NCBI RefSeq assembly: GCF_028554725.1
Contig: NC_071667.1
Location: 82,250,001-82,314,000, forward strand
Direction: 5' to 3'
Source: Zeugodacus cucurbitae
Lineage: Eukaryota > Arthropoda > Insecta > Diptera > Tephritidae
DNA: 64,000 nt
The position numbers were made by a program, and so were the translations under genes. The notes beneath the pieces are model-generated. The model was not told the DNA's origin and searched no databases. It worked only from the letters and a program-made list of their open reading frames with translations. Every line of letters starts with the position of its first letter. Position 1 is the stretch's first letter. This document shows positions 45,395 to 57,769 of the stretch, one piece after another.

Positions 45395-45450
45395 TCGAAG
45401 TATTTTTTCTGGATTATGGTGATTCAAGTTAGCAAAGTTCAACTGCATTT
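45395..45450. mobile_element. Isolated end of the pogo-like MITE family
   Basis: The phrase TGGATTATGGTGATTCAAGT, then TAGCAAAGTTCAACTGCA, closely matches the right end of the 27.4-kb MITE (TGGATTATGGTGATTCGAGT, then TAGAGAAGTTCCACTGTA). The matching left end is not seen within the preceding few hundred bases, so it is a remnant. Confidence 0.6.
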
Positions 45451-47374
45451 CGAATGAATCTAATTCTAGATCTTAATTTAGTGATTTTTTTCTTTTAAAT
45501 GGCAAGAAAACTTGGAAGCATAAGCGCGTCGTTGGTAAAAAATGCATCAAAGAATTTGTATCCAACTTGAATGTACTAAATTATATAGAGCGATGCTACT
45601 GGATACGTAATATTTATAAAATGAACAGTCCCAGCGAAGCAAAAAGTGGTAAAAAGTTAAATAATAAAATGAATAAAATAATTACCATTAAGAAAGAATT
45701 ACCCTTAAAGAAGTAATCAAAAGCTACCGCTTTTGAATTATGCTCAATGCTATCTCTATTATCTCAAATTCTCATCCGATTAACACGACTTCAACGTCAA
45801 AAAGAAACACAATAATGAAAATTTAAGCTGCGTTCTAAACTGTTATTTAGAAGTGCTTTTAAAGGGGATTACTTTTTAACAGCTCCATATATAAAATATA
45901 GATTCACTAACTATAGAAAACTAGAAAATATTAGACGCCCTCAACTTACTTTACACAAATATTAGCTTATTGAATGCCAGGAAATATAAATTATAAATAA
46001 TTTGGCGCGCTCTTTTGCAACTACAGTTGGATGGTAAATTTTCAGTCGCAGTTATATATACAAGTATATATAAAAATACTAGTACATCCATTACGTAAAC
46101 ATTTCTCTATAAGTTATAGTAAATCAATAATCACGCTGCTATCGACAACACAAAAATTTCAATGATTTCAAACCAAAATTTGTGTAATGTTTATGATACT
46201 ATATTTAAATGCTTCTTACAGTGGATTTTAGGTTGGGATTGTTGTGTTGAGAAACTCAATCAGAAAAACTATTGAAATTGCTAATGTTCCTCTGCTTTAC
46301 GGTTATTGAAAAAGCTGCATTTTTCTTTACAAGTTAATGCGGCCGTTAGGTGTTATGAGATGCGATGATATGTTTCAATAGTATTCTCGGAGGGCTGTAT
46401 GTAAAGGTTCAAAATCAAAAAAATACGAAAGACATTTTCCTATTATTTTGGATTTTGCTAGACAGCTTTGTAAAATTTAAATATTTAGAGTAAGTTCTTC
46501 ATTATAATAATTAAATTGCTATTCGTTTTTGACAAGTTGTACCTATGATTTCTGAGAACCAAATCATTTGGGCTATCACCAATATTATTATTTTTCGAAT
46601 TAACTCAAAAATTTAACAGGAAAATGAAATCATGATTATTTCTAAATTAAGAATATAAGGTTGATTTAGAATTCTACTTGAAGTAAATACAATATCAATA
46701 AAAAGTGGATGAAGATTAAAGAGCAAAGTAATTCGGGTCTTTCTTCCTTTTTATTTACGTTTATGGATCTTTCTCTATCACTTTATCACACCAAACAAAG
46801 AACATTCTTCCTGCTCATATGTCCATGGATCTCAGAGTCATTTGGAGAATAAGAATAGGAGGTGTGAATGAAGCAGTATTTCCACCCATATGCATAGTTA
46901 TTAACACTAATCTATATCTTTGAACTGATACAAAGTGATGTTTCTAACCAAACTTCGATGTAAGAAATTTAAAGTTATACTAAGAGAGATAATGTATTTC
47001 GCTTTGTGAACGGAAATTGTGATCTCTATTTCAATAAAATCAGCTAAATGAATCATTAAAATGTTTGTTTATGTCACCTTGCTTTTATACATTAGAATAT
47101 CAAAATGGATTTAGAAGATTAACAAAATAGTTTTTTGAAAATATAAATATATATATTTAAAATCACCTTTTGTCAAATCATATTATATTTCGCAACTTGA
47201 CATTCACTTTCTAAACACGAAGAGGAAAACTTTGATGTTTTCAATAATTATTATTCCACTTCCTTTAACTACGAATTTCTGTATATCTATATATTTATAT
47301 TTATATAAATGTATACATTAGAAGATTTGTTGTATAGCTTCGTGGTACATTAAAATACGTTAAGTATCAGAAAT

Positions 47375-47480
47375 GTACCTGAAGACATGTGAGAAGCAGC
47401 TGCTGCCCGACGCGATCACATCGAGCACAGCAATTGGCGACACGCCAAAAATTTGCGAATTCTCTTACCCACCTGTGATT
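47375..47480. other. Coding-like island inside intron 1
   Basis: A GC-richer block stands out from AT-rich intron. On the minus strand one frame reads NSQIFGVSPIAVLDVIASGS, then SCFSHVF. It ends at a donor (CTTCAG|GTACATTTC) whose phase would fit exon 2 (AG+A = Arg). A TAA lies two codons upstream, no good acceptor is seen and no ATG is present. On the + strand a 42-codon frame begins MYLKTCEKQLLPDAITSSTA. It may be an alternative first exon, a small ORF or conserved regulatory DNA. Confidence 0.25.
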
Positions 47481-47874
47481 AAGTCTTTGTTTTGTTAGAA
47501 TATTACGATTCGGCCGAATAAATTCAGATAAAAAATGAAAACATTTCTCAGGAACAAAAGCAACAATTTTTATAAACGAAAATGTATTAAAAACAAATAT
47601 AAAAATAAATTAAATTTAAATTATCTGCCAGTCGGAAATTTACTCTTGGAAGACTATAAATAACATATGTATTGGCTAGATATTACTGAGCAAATCTGAG
47701 AAATCATTTTAATTCTCTAAAGGTACCAGTTACTATGGAGCTGATCGTATAAAATCATTACGTAATTTCCACTAATAATATTACCAACACCAACTCTAAT
47801 AACACTATCACTAACAACACCAACATTCGTGAAAAAAAAATTCACCAGAAATTCAGTAGATTGTTTATACACAC

Positions 47875-50800
47875 CTCAGTTTTTCCACCGTTGCGTCGTG
47901 CTCCTTGTTCTGGTATCCGTTCGCTGTGCCGTTTGTTAACTCAGTGTCCTCCTCTATTATCTCCACTGTTGACTTCTGATGCAGTCCGTTCATGTGCGCG
48001 AAGGATTTATTAATGCCACCACCACTGCCGAGCACACTGTCGTCAAGACTGCGTCTCTTCGGCGTCGGTGGGTCGCTACCCTCCACATGAATTGGTATGA
48101 AGTGCACATTACCAATACTGTTCCCTGTAGCACCGTTGATATTGATAATCTGCTCACTGTCTCCCTTACCAGACGCGGTGGCGGAGGAAGCGGAAGTATT
48201 CGCAACCGACGACCCGGTCGTTGACTCGACCACCACATCCGGCAAGCTAATGCTCTCAATGCAGACCAAACGTTCATTCGGATCCACAGCCTCTGTCAGA
48301 TAGTCGAGATCGTCGCATTGCATTAGCGTCTCATCGCAATCGGTCGAATTGCCATCGCGCACGAAGGGCAAACGTGACGTATGTTGTTGTTGGTGACGAT
48401 TGTTGTTATTATTATTGTAATGCTGTTGCATTATTGGTGACCCGCTCTTAGTTGAACGCGTAGCGCGCGTCTCATTGTCGCTACTCGAATGCCGGCGGCT
48501 ATACGACGATGTTGACGAGCAGTGAGAACTAATGCCCGAGTCGGGGTAGCTGGTGCTCAGATTGGAATCACTCGTATTGCCACTCTTGAGTGTACTACGC
48601 TCAGGGCTATCGAAATGTTGGCTGTCCTCGTACTCAATGTCAAGGTTGTCGACGCCGTCGAGTTTTGTCACATCAATACCGGCACCAGCCTCTACGTCGT
48701 CAGAGTCCGAGTCTGCCTTGCTGTCTGCATCGCCATCAGCTGCGACATATTTAAGATCGGTCTCATCCTCAGTCTCCTCCTGCTCGGGCACATTCTCCAA
48801 TTTCGTGTGATTATAGCGCAAAGGCCATTTGGGTTGGTAAACAGTGGCGGGTATCTCCTGATCGTGGAAGACATCATCATCGTCCTCAATGTCCTCTACT
48901 ACCTCGTCGACAACGCTTATTTCCACACCGGCGCTTTCGCGTTTCCTATTTGGTGGTTCTTTTTCAAAATCGTAAAACACTTCTTGTTCAACCGGACTTC
49001 CAGCTAGGGAATTTTCTTGACTACCGCTGCAGTCTACAACAGTTATTTTGGGCAATATTGGCACACGCGGTGTATCGTCTACACTTGCACTCGCGTCACT
49101 GCTGTTCGTTTCCGACGAAACGTTTTCGCGAAATTCACCCGGTGTGTCAGCGTGAGCACTGGGCGCGGCATCGCTTGGCTTAGCGTTAGTCTGTCCCATG
49201 GACTCGGCGTCACTTGGGTACACAGACGAAGATGACGACGAATCTGTTGGTATTGACGACGGTATGTCACACGCTTCGCGGTCGAAACTCGCGATATTTG
49301 TTGGTACACTTGCGGTTGTTGTTGTTGTCGCTGTTAGGGGGAACGCACTATGCGGTGCCTCACGCGCTGCACTACATGTCGTCACTTCGGCGTTGCACTG
49401 ATTACCGTTACCAAGAGCACTATTACCGCCAACTTCAACGTCACTTTCATGCAGACTGACTGCGTCAGAATCTTCTACCTCCACGTCACTTTCTATTGCA
49501 CACTTTTCACCCTCGACCTTTGTTGCTTCGTTTTGTTTACTTGCGTTATTTGTATTATTCTTACGCAGTTCGTCTGCAATACACCCCGCACGATCATTCG
49601 GCTGTTCCGCGTTGTTGTTATCCGTGCCTGCCGTTTTGAATGTACCGTTCAACTCGACTCTTATCTCGCGAATAACATCGCACTCGCCGTTGCGAGGCTC
49701 ATTCAGCCTCTGTTCGGCCGACTCCTCTTCGATCACTCTACTCTCATGCTGGGCTCCAGTCTCGCTCGTGCTCCACTGTGGATCGGCTGAGCGCGCACGC
49801 AAACCGGCATCCATTGCGGCAGCTCTCGCGCTCAGCTGTTGCTCTCCCGCTGAATTGCTGCGTCGTTGGCGCTCCTCGTATTCGGCCGTTCGGCTCACAT
49901 TCTTCACGCTATTATTAGACTTCGTTATTTGATAACTATTTGTGGATGCGTCCGAGGGGTCGGGGATCAACTCAAGGTGTGTACTAACCGAATTATTTTG
50001 GCCATTTTGCATTACTGCCACTGGATTTGTAGGTGAAGAGAAACTATTGTTATGAGTATTTCGTTGTTGCTGTTGCTGTTGTTGATGATTATGATGCGGA
50101 TGACTATTGTTGTTGACGTTTGTTGGCGCGCTGACAGGTGCTAACGTACGGTTGTCCTTCGCTAATGCTTGTTGTTGCTTTTGCTGCTGAAGTTGTGCCA
50201 ATTTTTGCTGATGCTGTTGTTGTTGTTGTGTGTGTAATTGTGGGTTCTGGGCAGCGCTTTGCAATTGTGCTTGTGTATTGCGACTGCGGTTATGATTACG
50301 TCCACGCGCCATAAATAAATCACTTAGGAACTCTTTACTCTTTCGGAAAGCCTTACTACCAACACCGTTTGCACTACGTTCTGCTTTCGAATTCTCCAAC
50401 ACGGACACGGCGGAGTCGTCCTCCTCGAAGGGCGTTGTTTCGGTGTCACTACTCTTCGAACGTCCGCGCAGGAATGAATACCGAAATGCCTTGCCAAGTT
50501 GCGAACGCTTACGCGGACCGCGACCGGAGCAGCTACTCGAACCACTGTAGTAACCAGTGATGCTGCTGGAATCTGTGTTGGCAGCCGAGACGTCCGTGAT
50601 ACTTTTGCTGCGCGCACCCTTCAAGTTCAGTCCCAATGTCAGCGATAGCCTCGATTGTCGTTTCGCTTCGTGGCTCTTTTGGGCCTTCGGCGTTTTATTT
50701 GTTTTCACTAAATTTCGATACTTCACTTCGTTAATTGCTGCAGCATTTGCTGTGTCAGTGGCTAGTGCAATTTGCTCATCACCATGAATTGCATCACCGT

Positions 50801-51842
50801 TACCGTGCCTAATTCTATTTTCACTACCCGGCGTCGCGTCAGCCCTTTCGACATTTTCGGCGCACGCTGCGCTACTCGCGGTTTGATTTGTGGATTCGTA
50901 TGGTGCGGAATCGATTATTGATCGATTGATGCATCGATCGTTTTTATTAGATTTTCCACTATTGACAACTGGCAATGTGCGCCCCTGCCACACAGCTTCT
51001 GCGTTCGAACTGCCATAGCGATTCAGCGACTCATTCTCACCGCATTCTGCAGCGTCGCATGGTCGTTCGAAACGAACGTCCTCGTCGGCATGTTCGTGTT
51101 CATCATCGTTGTGCCCATCCAATTTGCTTAGATTAGATGAAAACTTATTTATTATGTCTACATTAAAATCATTGCTACGCAAAGTGGCCACTTTATTGGG
51201 CGACGCAGACGACGCGACACTGCTTGCGGCTGTTACAACCCCACCATCCCTTGCGGAAGCGTCCGTTTCTTCATGCGCTGTGACTGTGTTCGTCACTTTC
51301 GTGTTGTTGGCAGCTGTTGTTTTTGCTAAATTTATATTGTCCCCCACTTCGCGCTCGCGTTCGCCATCAAGGCGCTTGCTGCGAAAATAGCTACAATGCT
51401 CGAACGCTACCGCGCCATCACCACCATGTCCCGCCAGCAGTGATTTGCGTCCCACAGTCGCCAATCCGCTCTCATCACTTCTCGCATCATCATCATCATC
51501 ACAATAGTCGTATTCATCTTCTTCTAAATCTTTTAGATCATCGAATTCTTCTATTTCCGCGCGTTCAAACCGCTTGCCCGCATACGCGTGCGTTGGCAAC
51601 CCTATGCGCCGCTCATCGCGCTGACGCTCTCGCTCAAATTCGCGTTCGCGCTCCCGTTCACGCTGCCACTCGTTGTACGAGCGATAACGCTCAATGGAAG
51701 CGGTTTTCTGTGCTTTATCACAACCGCTACTAGCAGCGCGCTCTTCTGGCGTCGCTCCCGCTGAATAGCGCGCTGCCTTGGGACTCTTCTCCTGATTCGA
51801 TTTCTTCTTCTTCTTTGAGGAGCGCCGCAGCAAATTGAACAT
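47875..51842 (-). CDS. Large disordered N-terminal exon of a predicted 2072-aa coiled-coil protein (exon 1)
   Basis: The frame is open for 1,322 codons plus two bases. I place the start at the ATG at 51,842 (MFNLLRRSSKKKKKSNQEK); the frame extends 5' to a GTG at 51,905, but that is not a normal eukaryotic start. Features in order: a basic head (residues 6-14), an Arg/Glu run (59-79), an acidic run (100-124), Ser- and Arg-rich blocks including SRLSLTLGLNLKGARSKSIT, poly-Gln/His tracts (about 520-555 and 580-595), long Ser/Thr/Asp/Glu-rich stretches, and KWPLRYNHTKLENVPEQEE. The segment SGNTSDSNLSTSYPDSGISS and a Asn/Gln run follow. It ends HDATVEKL at a consensus donor (CTGAG|GTGTGT). No enzyme domain is visible. 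Joined to exons 2-12 (35,489-40,661) it gives 2,072 residues. The whole may be a cytoskeletal or centrosomal scaffold, by analogy with such coiled coils. FAM184-like is the best guess; MTCL/SOGA-like is an alternative. Fly symbol unknown. Confidence 0.85.
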
Positions 51843-52299
51843 ACTTTGAGGCGCTGTTCGCTTGTGTTTTTGCGCTGTGCTTCGGCACTTCGAGTGCTCA
51901 CTCACGTGCTGACGTCTACTCGCTTATTGCTCTGCGCTCTCCGCCTTTTCACGAGTTGTGTATTTATAGTAGATCATTAGCACTTGCCGAGTGCTTAATC
52001 GTTGTTTGTTTTTATTAGTTTTATCGCTGATTTATTTCGGTTACAACTAAATTTATAGTTGTGTCTCTTTTTGGTTTTGTACTACCACTGGATGGGAGGC
52101 TTTTTTTTTATAAATATCGTTAAGTGGCGTATTTTTGATTAATTGATCCTGTTTTATTATTCCTAAGATCTCTTCCGTTGTGTGGCGCTCAGTCGAAATT
52201 TGCTAAAGCGTTAATTATAATTTCTTAGAAACAAAATCGTTTTTTTTTTTGCATAAACAAAATTGCTTGATTAAAGATTGAACAGCTGTGTGTACTCAC

Positions 52300-52335
52300 T
52301 TCGTTTGTAATTCCCCCCGGTTTTCGCCAGAATCG
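52300..52335 (-). other. Candidate 36-bp upstream (5' UTR) exon of the coiled-coil gene
   Basis: On the minus strand a strong acceptor (TTTGTTTTCCAG|CGATTC) and a strong donor (AACGAA|GTGAGTACAC) bound 36 bases. It lies about 460 bases upstream of the predicted ATG and is most simply a small untranslated exon. The acceptor linking it to the ATG exon is not certain; AGAGCGCAG|AGC near 51,930 is one option. Confidence 0.45.
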
Positions 52336-52339
52336 CTGG

Positions 52340-53010
52340 AAAACAAAATCAAAGAAATTAATTAAAGACATATGTTATATGTATTTAGATTATAAACAAT
52401 GCTTCCCAGAAATTAATTTAGATAGTACTGATTGTTTAATTACTTGGAAAATTTTAAGCGCACTACGGTCATGGTCTAGCCCCATTAAAAAAAAACGCAT
52501 TTTAATTCGGTACATATGTTTATCCATTTATAAGAAAATAATAATATATTTCAATTGAAAAGTTGTTTCACATTAATTCTTTGAATTTCTATTTAAGGAA
52601 AGAGAACAAAATTTAGCGATAAATGATTTCTTCATCAACCAAATGTCATTCACAGTCATAGGGTAATAAGATTGAAAGCCATATTGGCCATATATTTTTT
52701 TACAAGACGGCCATTATTAGACAAAATATTCGTTACAGGGGTACAGTAAAGGAAGACATATAATCTTCCAACTCACACGTAGCTGTCAAATGACACTAGT
52801 TATGGTTTATTGATTATTGGTAAACCCTACCACTCCACAGTCTAGTACGATCCAACATAAAATAAATTGTTAATGATCACATTCGAAGCCTTTTAAAAAG
52901 TTTCAGATATGAAAAAGCTTTTCAGTATATGAACAAAGTCAAAGTCAGTCTTTGGTAATATTTGGAGGGACGCTTATTTCTATAGGATTTTTATTGGGGA
53001 CTTACACATA
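52340..53010. other. AT-rich spacer
   Basis: No gene or repeat is recognised. Confidence 0.5.
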
Positions 53011-53011
53011 C

Positions 53012-53515
53012 GTGGTGAGCTCAAAAAATAATGGGAATTGTAAAATTTTAAATTTCACGGGTTTAGAGTCCAATTGCAAATTAGTATGTCGATATGCATG
53101 ACCCTTAAGTCTGTAACATCTGCTAAGGTTAGAGTGGTGTTATGACCTTGGCGATCTTCGTTTGTTAAAAGCTCTAACTTCGTTTCTTGTTCAATTCTTT
53201 ACCAAAACCAATACTGTAACAATACCAATGGAGGCTGCTCCATATTCTCCAGACATGACTCCGTGTGGCTTTTTCTTATTTCCGAAAATAAAGAGAACCT
53301 TAAAATGCCGTCGTTTTACAAGCATCCGCGAAGTAGCTGAAAGAGCTAAAGGCTATTCCAAACATCGAGTTTGAGAAGTGTTTCGGCGATTGGAATTATA
53401 TTAGTGCATAATATCGAAAAGTGACTAATTTGAAGCCGACAACATTAATGTAGATGAATAAATAAATACCTTTTTCAAAAAATGAAAATTCCCGTTATTT
53501 TTTTAACACACCTAG
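53012..53515 (+). mobile_element. Short TIR element carrying a transposase C-terminal remnant (copy 2)
   Basis: The left end GTGGTGAGCTCAAAAAATAA, then TGGGAATT, pairs with the inverted right end AGGTGTGTTAAAAAAATAAC, then GGGAATTTT. The inside reads FTKTNTVTIPMEAAPYSPDM, then TPCGFFLFPKIKRTLKCRRF and TSIREVAERAKGYSKHRV and a stop. YSPDMTPCGFFLFPKIKRTLK is the segment around the third catalytic Asp of a Tc1/mariner transposase. It has Gly where Asp is expected (CGFF for CDFF). The catalytic N-terminal part is deleted. It shares structure with the copies at 32.7 and 62.3 kb. Confidence 0.75.
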
Positions 53516-53519
53516 TATT

Positions 53520-54400
53520 CAAATGGGTTTTTAAAGGTTCCTAGATATATTTCTTTTGATATGACTAATTTTATAAATCCAGTAATCTAAAATATTTTTA
53601 AGAAAAAAGGATACGAGCCCGTGTATTTTCTTTCGTGAAAATCTTTTGATCAGTCATAGTGTATTTACATGGGTTACAACTTCAATATTTTGTAATACAT
53701 ATGTAGAAGATCTGGAACTCCGCTAAAGAACACTATTCTTATTTCTGCAAATGCGGTATTTTTGTAGATTTTTATTATATTTTTTCGCTCAAAGTTTTGG
53801 CCTTATTTTTTCAACATACAGTTCATATAAACCACAAGTACTCAACACAAGCATCCTTCGACACATGACCCATCTTCCTTTCTTCTATTAGTGCATATAT
53901 TAGTTGGCCTTTTGGTTTTGCTGACATTTCGTTAATTTGATATTATACTAATTTTAAGTGGAAGTTTCATATTAGATTCTGAGATCTTAAAGCAAAGGAT
54001 ATATAAAGCCGACTTGATCGTTGCCTTATTTCAAATTCAATAATTTCCTTAATATCAAAAGCTACTTTATATTTTATATTTAAGAGATATTTAAGAGATT
54101 TTTATTGACCTCTAAAAAACTAACCCCAATAGAAGGTTAAATAAATATTTTCTCTAGTCAGTCGTGCACTTCTAATTTTATAATTAATTATTTTGACTAA
54201 AATTTAGAATATATTTCAACAAAGTATGTGAGTTTGAAACATTTACTATGTAAATAGTATCTACATTGTATATTTTACGGCCTGTCCAGATGTGCGCACA
54301 TAATATATCTGGTATATAGTACAGCCTCTTTCCGATAAACACGCTATCAAATGCCCAACAAATCAAACCAAATAACCAAATAAGTACAGGAACGCGGCAG
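53520..54400. other. AT-rich non-coding stretch
   Basis: No recognisable gene or element is seen. The DNA becomes GC-richer abruptly at about 54,385, where the promoter-like block begins. Confidence 0.5.
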
Positions 54401-54409
54401 AACGTGGCT

Positions 54410-54500
54410 TGACGTCATCCCGATTGATCTGCAACGGAACCGAGGGGACGTTGCCACGTGTGAGGCTATAAAAAGTTGCTGCAGAGCGCGGAGGAAGGAG
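54410..54500 (+). promoter_or_regulatory. Compact promoter with CRE, E-box and TATA box
   Basis: Within 70 bases lie a perfect cAMP-response element TGACGTCA (54,410-54,417), a perfect CACGTG E-box (54,455-54,460) and a strong TATA box TATAAAAAG (54,467-54,475). A transcription start near 54,497-54,500 on the + strand is predicted. The block is clearly GC-richer than its surroundings. CREs bind CREB/ATF-type bZIP factors and CACGTG binds bHLH factors such as Myc/Max or Clock-type dimers. The downstream gene is not identified. The following 280 bases (to about 54,790) look like a 5' leader. Confidence 0.55.
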
Positions 54501-57500
54501 GGCAACAACAAATCGTCGGACAAATAGTATACTTAGCGTATATGTATGTTTGTGTATGTGTGTCTATAAATTCATTCGAGTAGTGCAATTTTTAAATGTG
54601 GCATTTGAATGGCTTAAAATAAACGCAATTAAATTGCGACGCCACACTCACTCATGCCGACAGAAGGAAAACAGCGCACTAATACAAAAAAAAAAAAAAA
54701 CAACAACAAAAACAACTGCGCGCATCGTCGAATGAAGTGCCATATAAACTAACAACAAGCAGCATCAGCAGTAGCAGCGAGTAAATTTCCATAAATATTT
54801 TTCAGCAATGTGTTAGTAATTGAACATGTAAACAGGCAATTTTGCTTCTGCTTTTTGTTTTTGTAATTACCTTAAAGGAAATATCCCTATTAAAAGCGCT
54901 AATGAGTGCGCCTGAATTAGCACACTTCTTGCATGAGTGTATGTAGTAGATACTCGGACAAGTACAGTGTTTGAAAACCCCAGTCGGAAATTTTACTTAT
55001 AATGAAAAATATTTTGTTTTACAAATTAGTGTTTGACCACATTATGAAAATCTTTTAAAATTATATTTAAAATGAGGACCACAGTATAGTCAAAATTAGT
55101 ATATATTATACATTATATTTGATGTCATTTATGATCTTCGGGGATCTCATCTCCTCTCCTTTCCAAATGACAACCTCACCCACTTGGTGACTGTTACCAC
55201 TAACGAGCCTCTGACGGCCGAGCATATAGACAGTATTTTCCTTCAACCCGCACAGAGGAAATTCTGTTGCCCACATGCCGGCTTGGAGGCCCGCTGACAC
55301 ACCCAGCACCAGGATCGGACAATATTTGTTAAAATGACATCCTTCTTCCGTTGTCTATTTACTACTGATTTATAAAACCTTTCAAAATAAGTCTGTATTG
55401 ATAAGATTTTGAATGATTTTTTTTTAACTCTTGGGTATATAGACAGGTATTTAAAATTTAGTAGTTCATTCACGATGCTTTTTGAAAAAAATTCTCGCTT
55501 TTAAAAGTAAGCTACTATCTACTATTATTTTTTAAGCCCGAAAAAGACTCGGTATTAAATTGTATTGAACTAATATATAATAATAACTTTATTTAAAGAA
55601 ATTGTTACAAATATTCTTTAAAACCTCAGTACCAAAAATATATATTTTTTATTGCTTATTTATTATATCTTTTTTTATGTAAAGCAAAATTAGTGACTTC
55701 TCTCCATCTTTGTCTCAGCATCTATACTTTTAGGCAAACTTAAAAAAATTCCTGCAGGGCATCATATTAATTCTGCGATACCTATGTTTATATATGTTCA
55801 TAAAAATATGTTTTTAGTAGCAGTCGAGTAGTAATGATTCACTTTTATGATGAGTTGTTTTTAGAATTGCGTGCGACTTTTTTATATGTATGGAGGCATG
55901 TATGTATGTTTCGTGGGGCGTTGAACTCAGAAACTAATGAAAACCTGTGGGATGAAAGGGTAAGTGTATGTTTCATGTACATCATAAACTAAAGTTATTT
56001 ATAACAGGATTTCATTATATAATTATTGATTTCACTAGTTTATATATATTTATTATTATTATTCCTCAGGAAAATGATTAATATTTTAACAGGATTGTTA
56101 ATTTAAATGACAGCGGTAACTAAATGGTAATAATAAACTTTTAATGTTAAAGTGAGCTTAATTTGCTAACGAGTTTGAAAAAGAATCCAATAATTGATGG
56201 TAGAAAAAGTGATATTCAATATTGAATGAATATGGAATGAGGACGAGTCAACTTTGCGAATTATCTGGATATCCGGATTTTATATATTTTATTTTATATG
56301 AAAAAAAAGTATTATATTTCAAAGTTACTGAACTTGTTATTCAATTATTACGAGATGCCGTCGTCAAGAAAACTGCTTTCATTTATCGCCAAAATGGATT
56401 CATAAGTCTTTATTTTTAAATCAAGATTCATGTTCCTTAAAATGGATTTCTTGTGTACAATTTTGTAAAAGGGAATAATTCACTTATTTCAACTTTATTC
56501 GTCATTAATTTTAAAATTTTAATATTTGTAATTTGAAAATTGGAGAACTCTGCACTCAGCTGATCATTTCTTAATCAACAACTTGAAACACTTCTTTCAA
56601 GTTCGGAAAATGAGAGTGTGGTACTAAAAAAGTGAGAGTGTGTGGCAACTTGAAAGCAATTTCTTTCCCGTGTAACGGTAGGTGGAAATTCGGCTTTTTT
56701 AAGGGGTCATCTCATGTGACGACATGTTTTTTAGAAATTTTTTTCTACGACCACTAAATAGATTGAGACTTAAGTATATTATCATTTATTATTATATATT
56801 TCGACAGTATTAATATAAATTTTTAGCTAAGAATATTATGTCGAACATGAGTTACAGCGTACTGAACACCCCCGCCTCGAAAAAATTGGCTCGCATTTAT
56901 TCCACGATTCAGGCTGATTGGCTTTTCGGAAACAAAAAAAATTATTTTGGGAATTTTTGTTTGATAATAGAGTGTTCCATGCGTTCACATGTGCTGAGTG
57001 TACACTACATATTTCAAGTCATTCAGTCAAGCCGTTTTTGAGTTACGATGGAAAAAAGTTTAAAAAACACGGTTTCGAAAAGTTTCCAGCTGCGAAAACT
57101 TCTTCTTCCAGCTGCTGTATTTTTAAAACGTCTTAGAATTTTGAAAGCAGTTTATGAAAAAAATGAACCCCAAAAGTCTCTTAAAATTTAAAAGAATCTT
57201 TAAAATCATGAAAGTATGGTATAAACTGTATTATTTCCTTATTTAAATAAATATAATGCCAGTTATAAACTTTAGTTATACTAAAATGTGAACCATAAGA
57301 TGAGTTCCTTCTATAGAATGCAATCCTACTACTAGGTAATATACCGAATAATTCCTAATTTTCAAAGAAATATAATAATTAAGAAATAGAAGCACAAAAA
57401 TTAGTTTATAGTTCGGGTTATACGAGTAGTTATCAATTGCGAGATTGGAACTTTTTCACTGGAGCTACTAATAAGTAATACCTGCCAAATTATAAAATGA

Positions 57501-57760
57501 TTTTTTCATATTTAAATTCAAAAATACACGGGCCTAAAGAAATTATTTGAGTAATAAATCTTCTAGAGTTCCACTCAAAAGCGCCACCGGTCGGCGCCTG
57601 GCCTACTTTTTATCATAATTGAATACATATAAAAATTTGTAAAACATCTCTTTAATTTGTCAGTTGTGTTCTTGGTTTTTTTTATCTTTTTCACTGTTTA
57701 TCGAGGTCAAGTGTTCCATAAAAAATTAATTTTTCTAATGTTTTCGAACATACACACAAA
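54500..57760. other. Leader-like sequence then AT-rich non-coding DNA
   Basis: The DNA to 54,790 has AACAACAAGCAGCATCAGCAG-type leader texture. A GC-richer 200-bp patch at 55,125-55,320 has no recognisable frame. At 56,695-57,110 a distinct block begins GGGGTCATCTCATGTGACG, contains GTCGAACATGAGTTACAGCG and frames MSNMSYSVLNTPASKKLARI. It could be a dispersed repeat, which I cannot name. Confidence 0.35.
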
Positions 57761-57769
57761 CGAGTGAAT

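Larger units (their letters stand above)
40662..47874 (-). other. Large intron 1 of the coiled-coil gene
   Basis: This is a 7.2-kb AT-rich intron. It holds (AT)n microsatellites (42,794-42,817 and about 43,313-43,340), CACA/CATA tracts (43,800-43,960) and a GC-richer island at 43,960-44,130. Also present are a possible mariner/MITE end at 41,224-41,430, a pogo-like MITE end at 45,395-45,450, and a coding-like island at 47,375-47,480. No further exon required by the reading frame was found. Confidence 0.7.

Noticed and set aside
48522..49790. Long + strand frames (up to 161 codons) opposite the large exon
   Set aside because: They are antisense shadows of the 1,325-codon minus-strand frame, which has continuous fly-like codon use and correct splicing.
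51843..51905. Extending the large frame 21 codons upstream to GTG
   Set aside because: GTG is not a usual eukaryotic start, and here it overlaps a GTGAGT donor-like sequence. The ATG at 51,842 begins a typical basic N-terminus.
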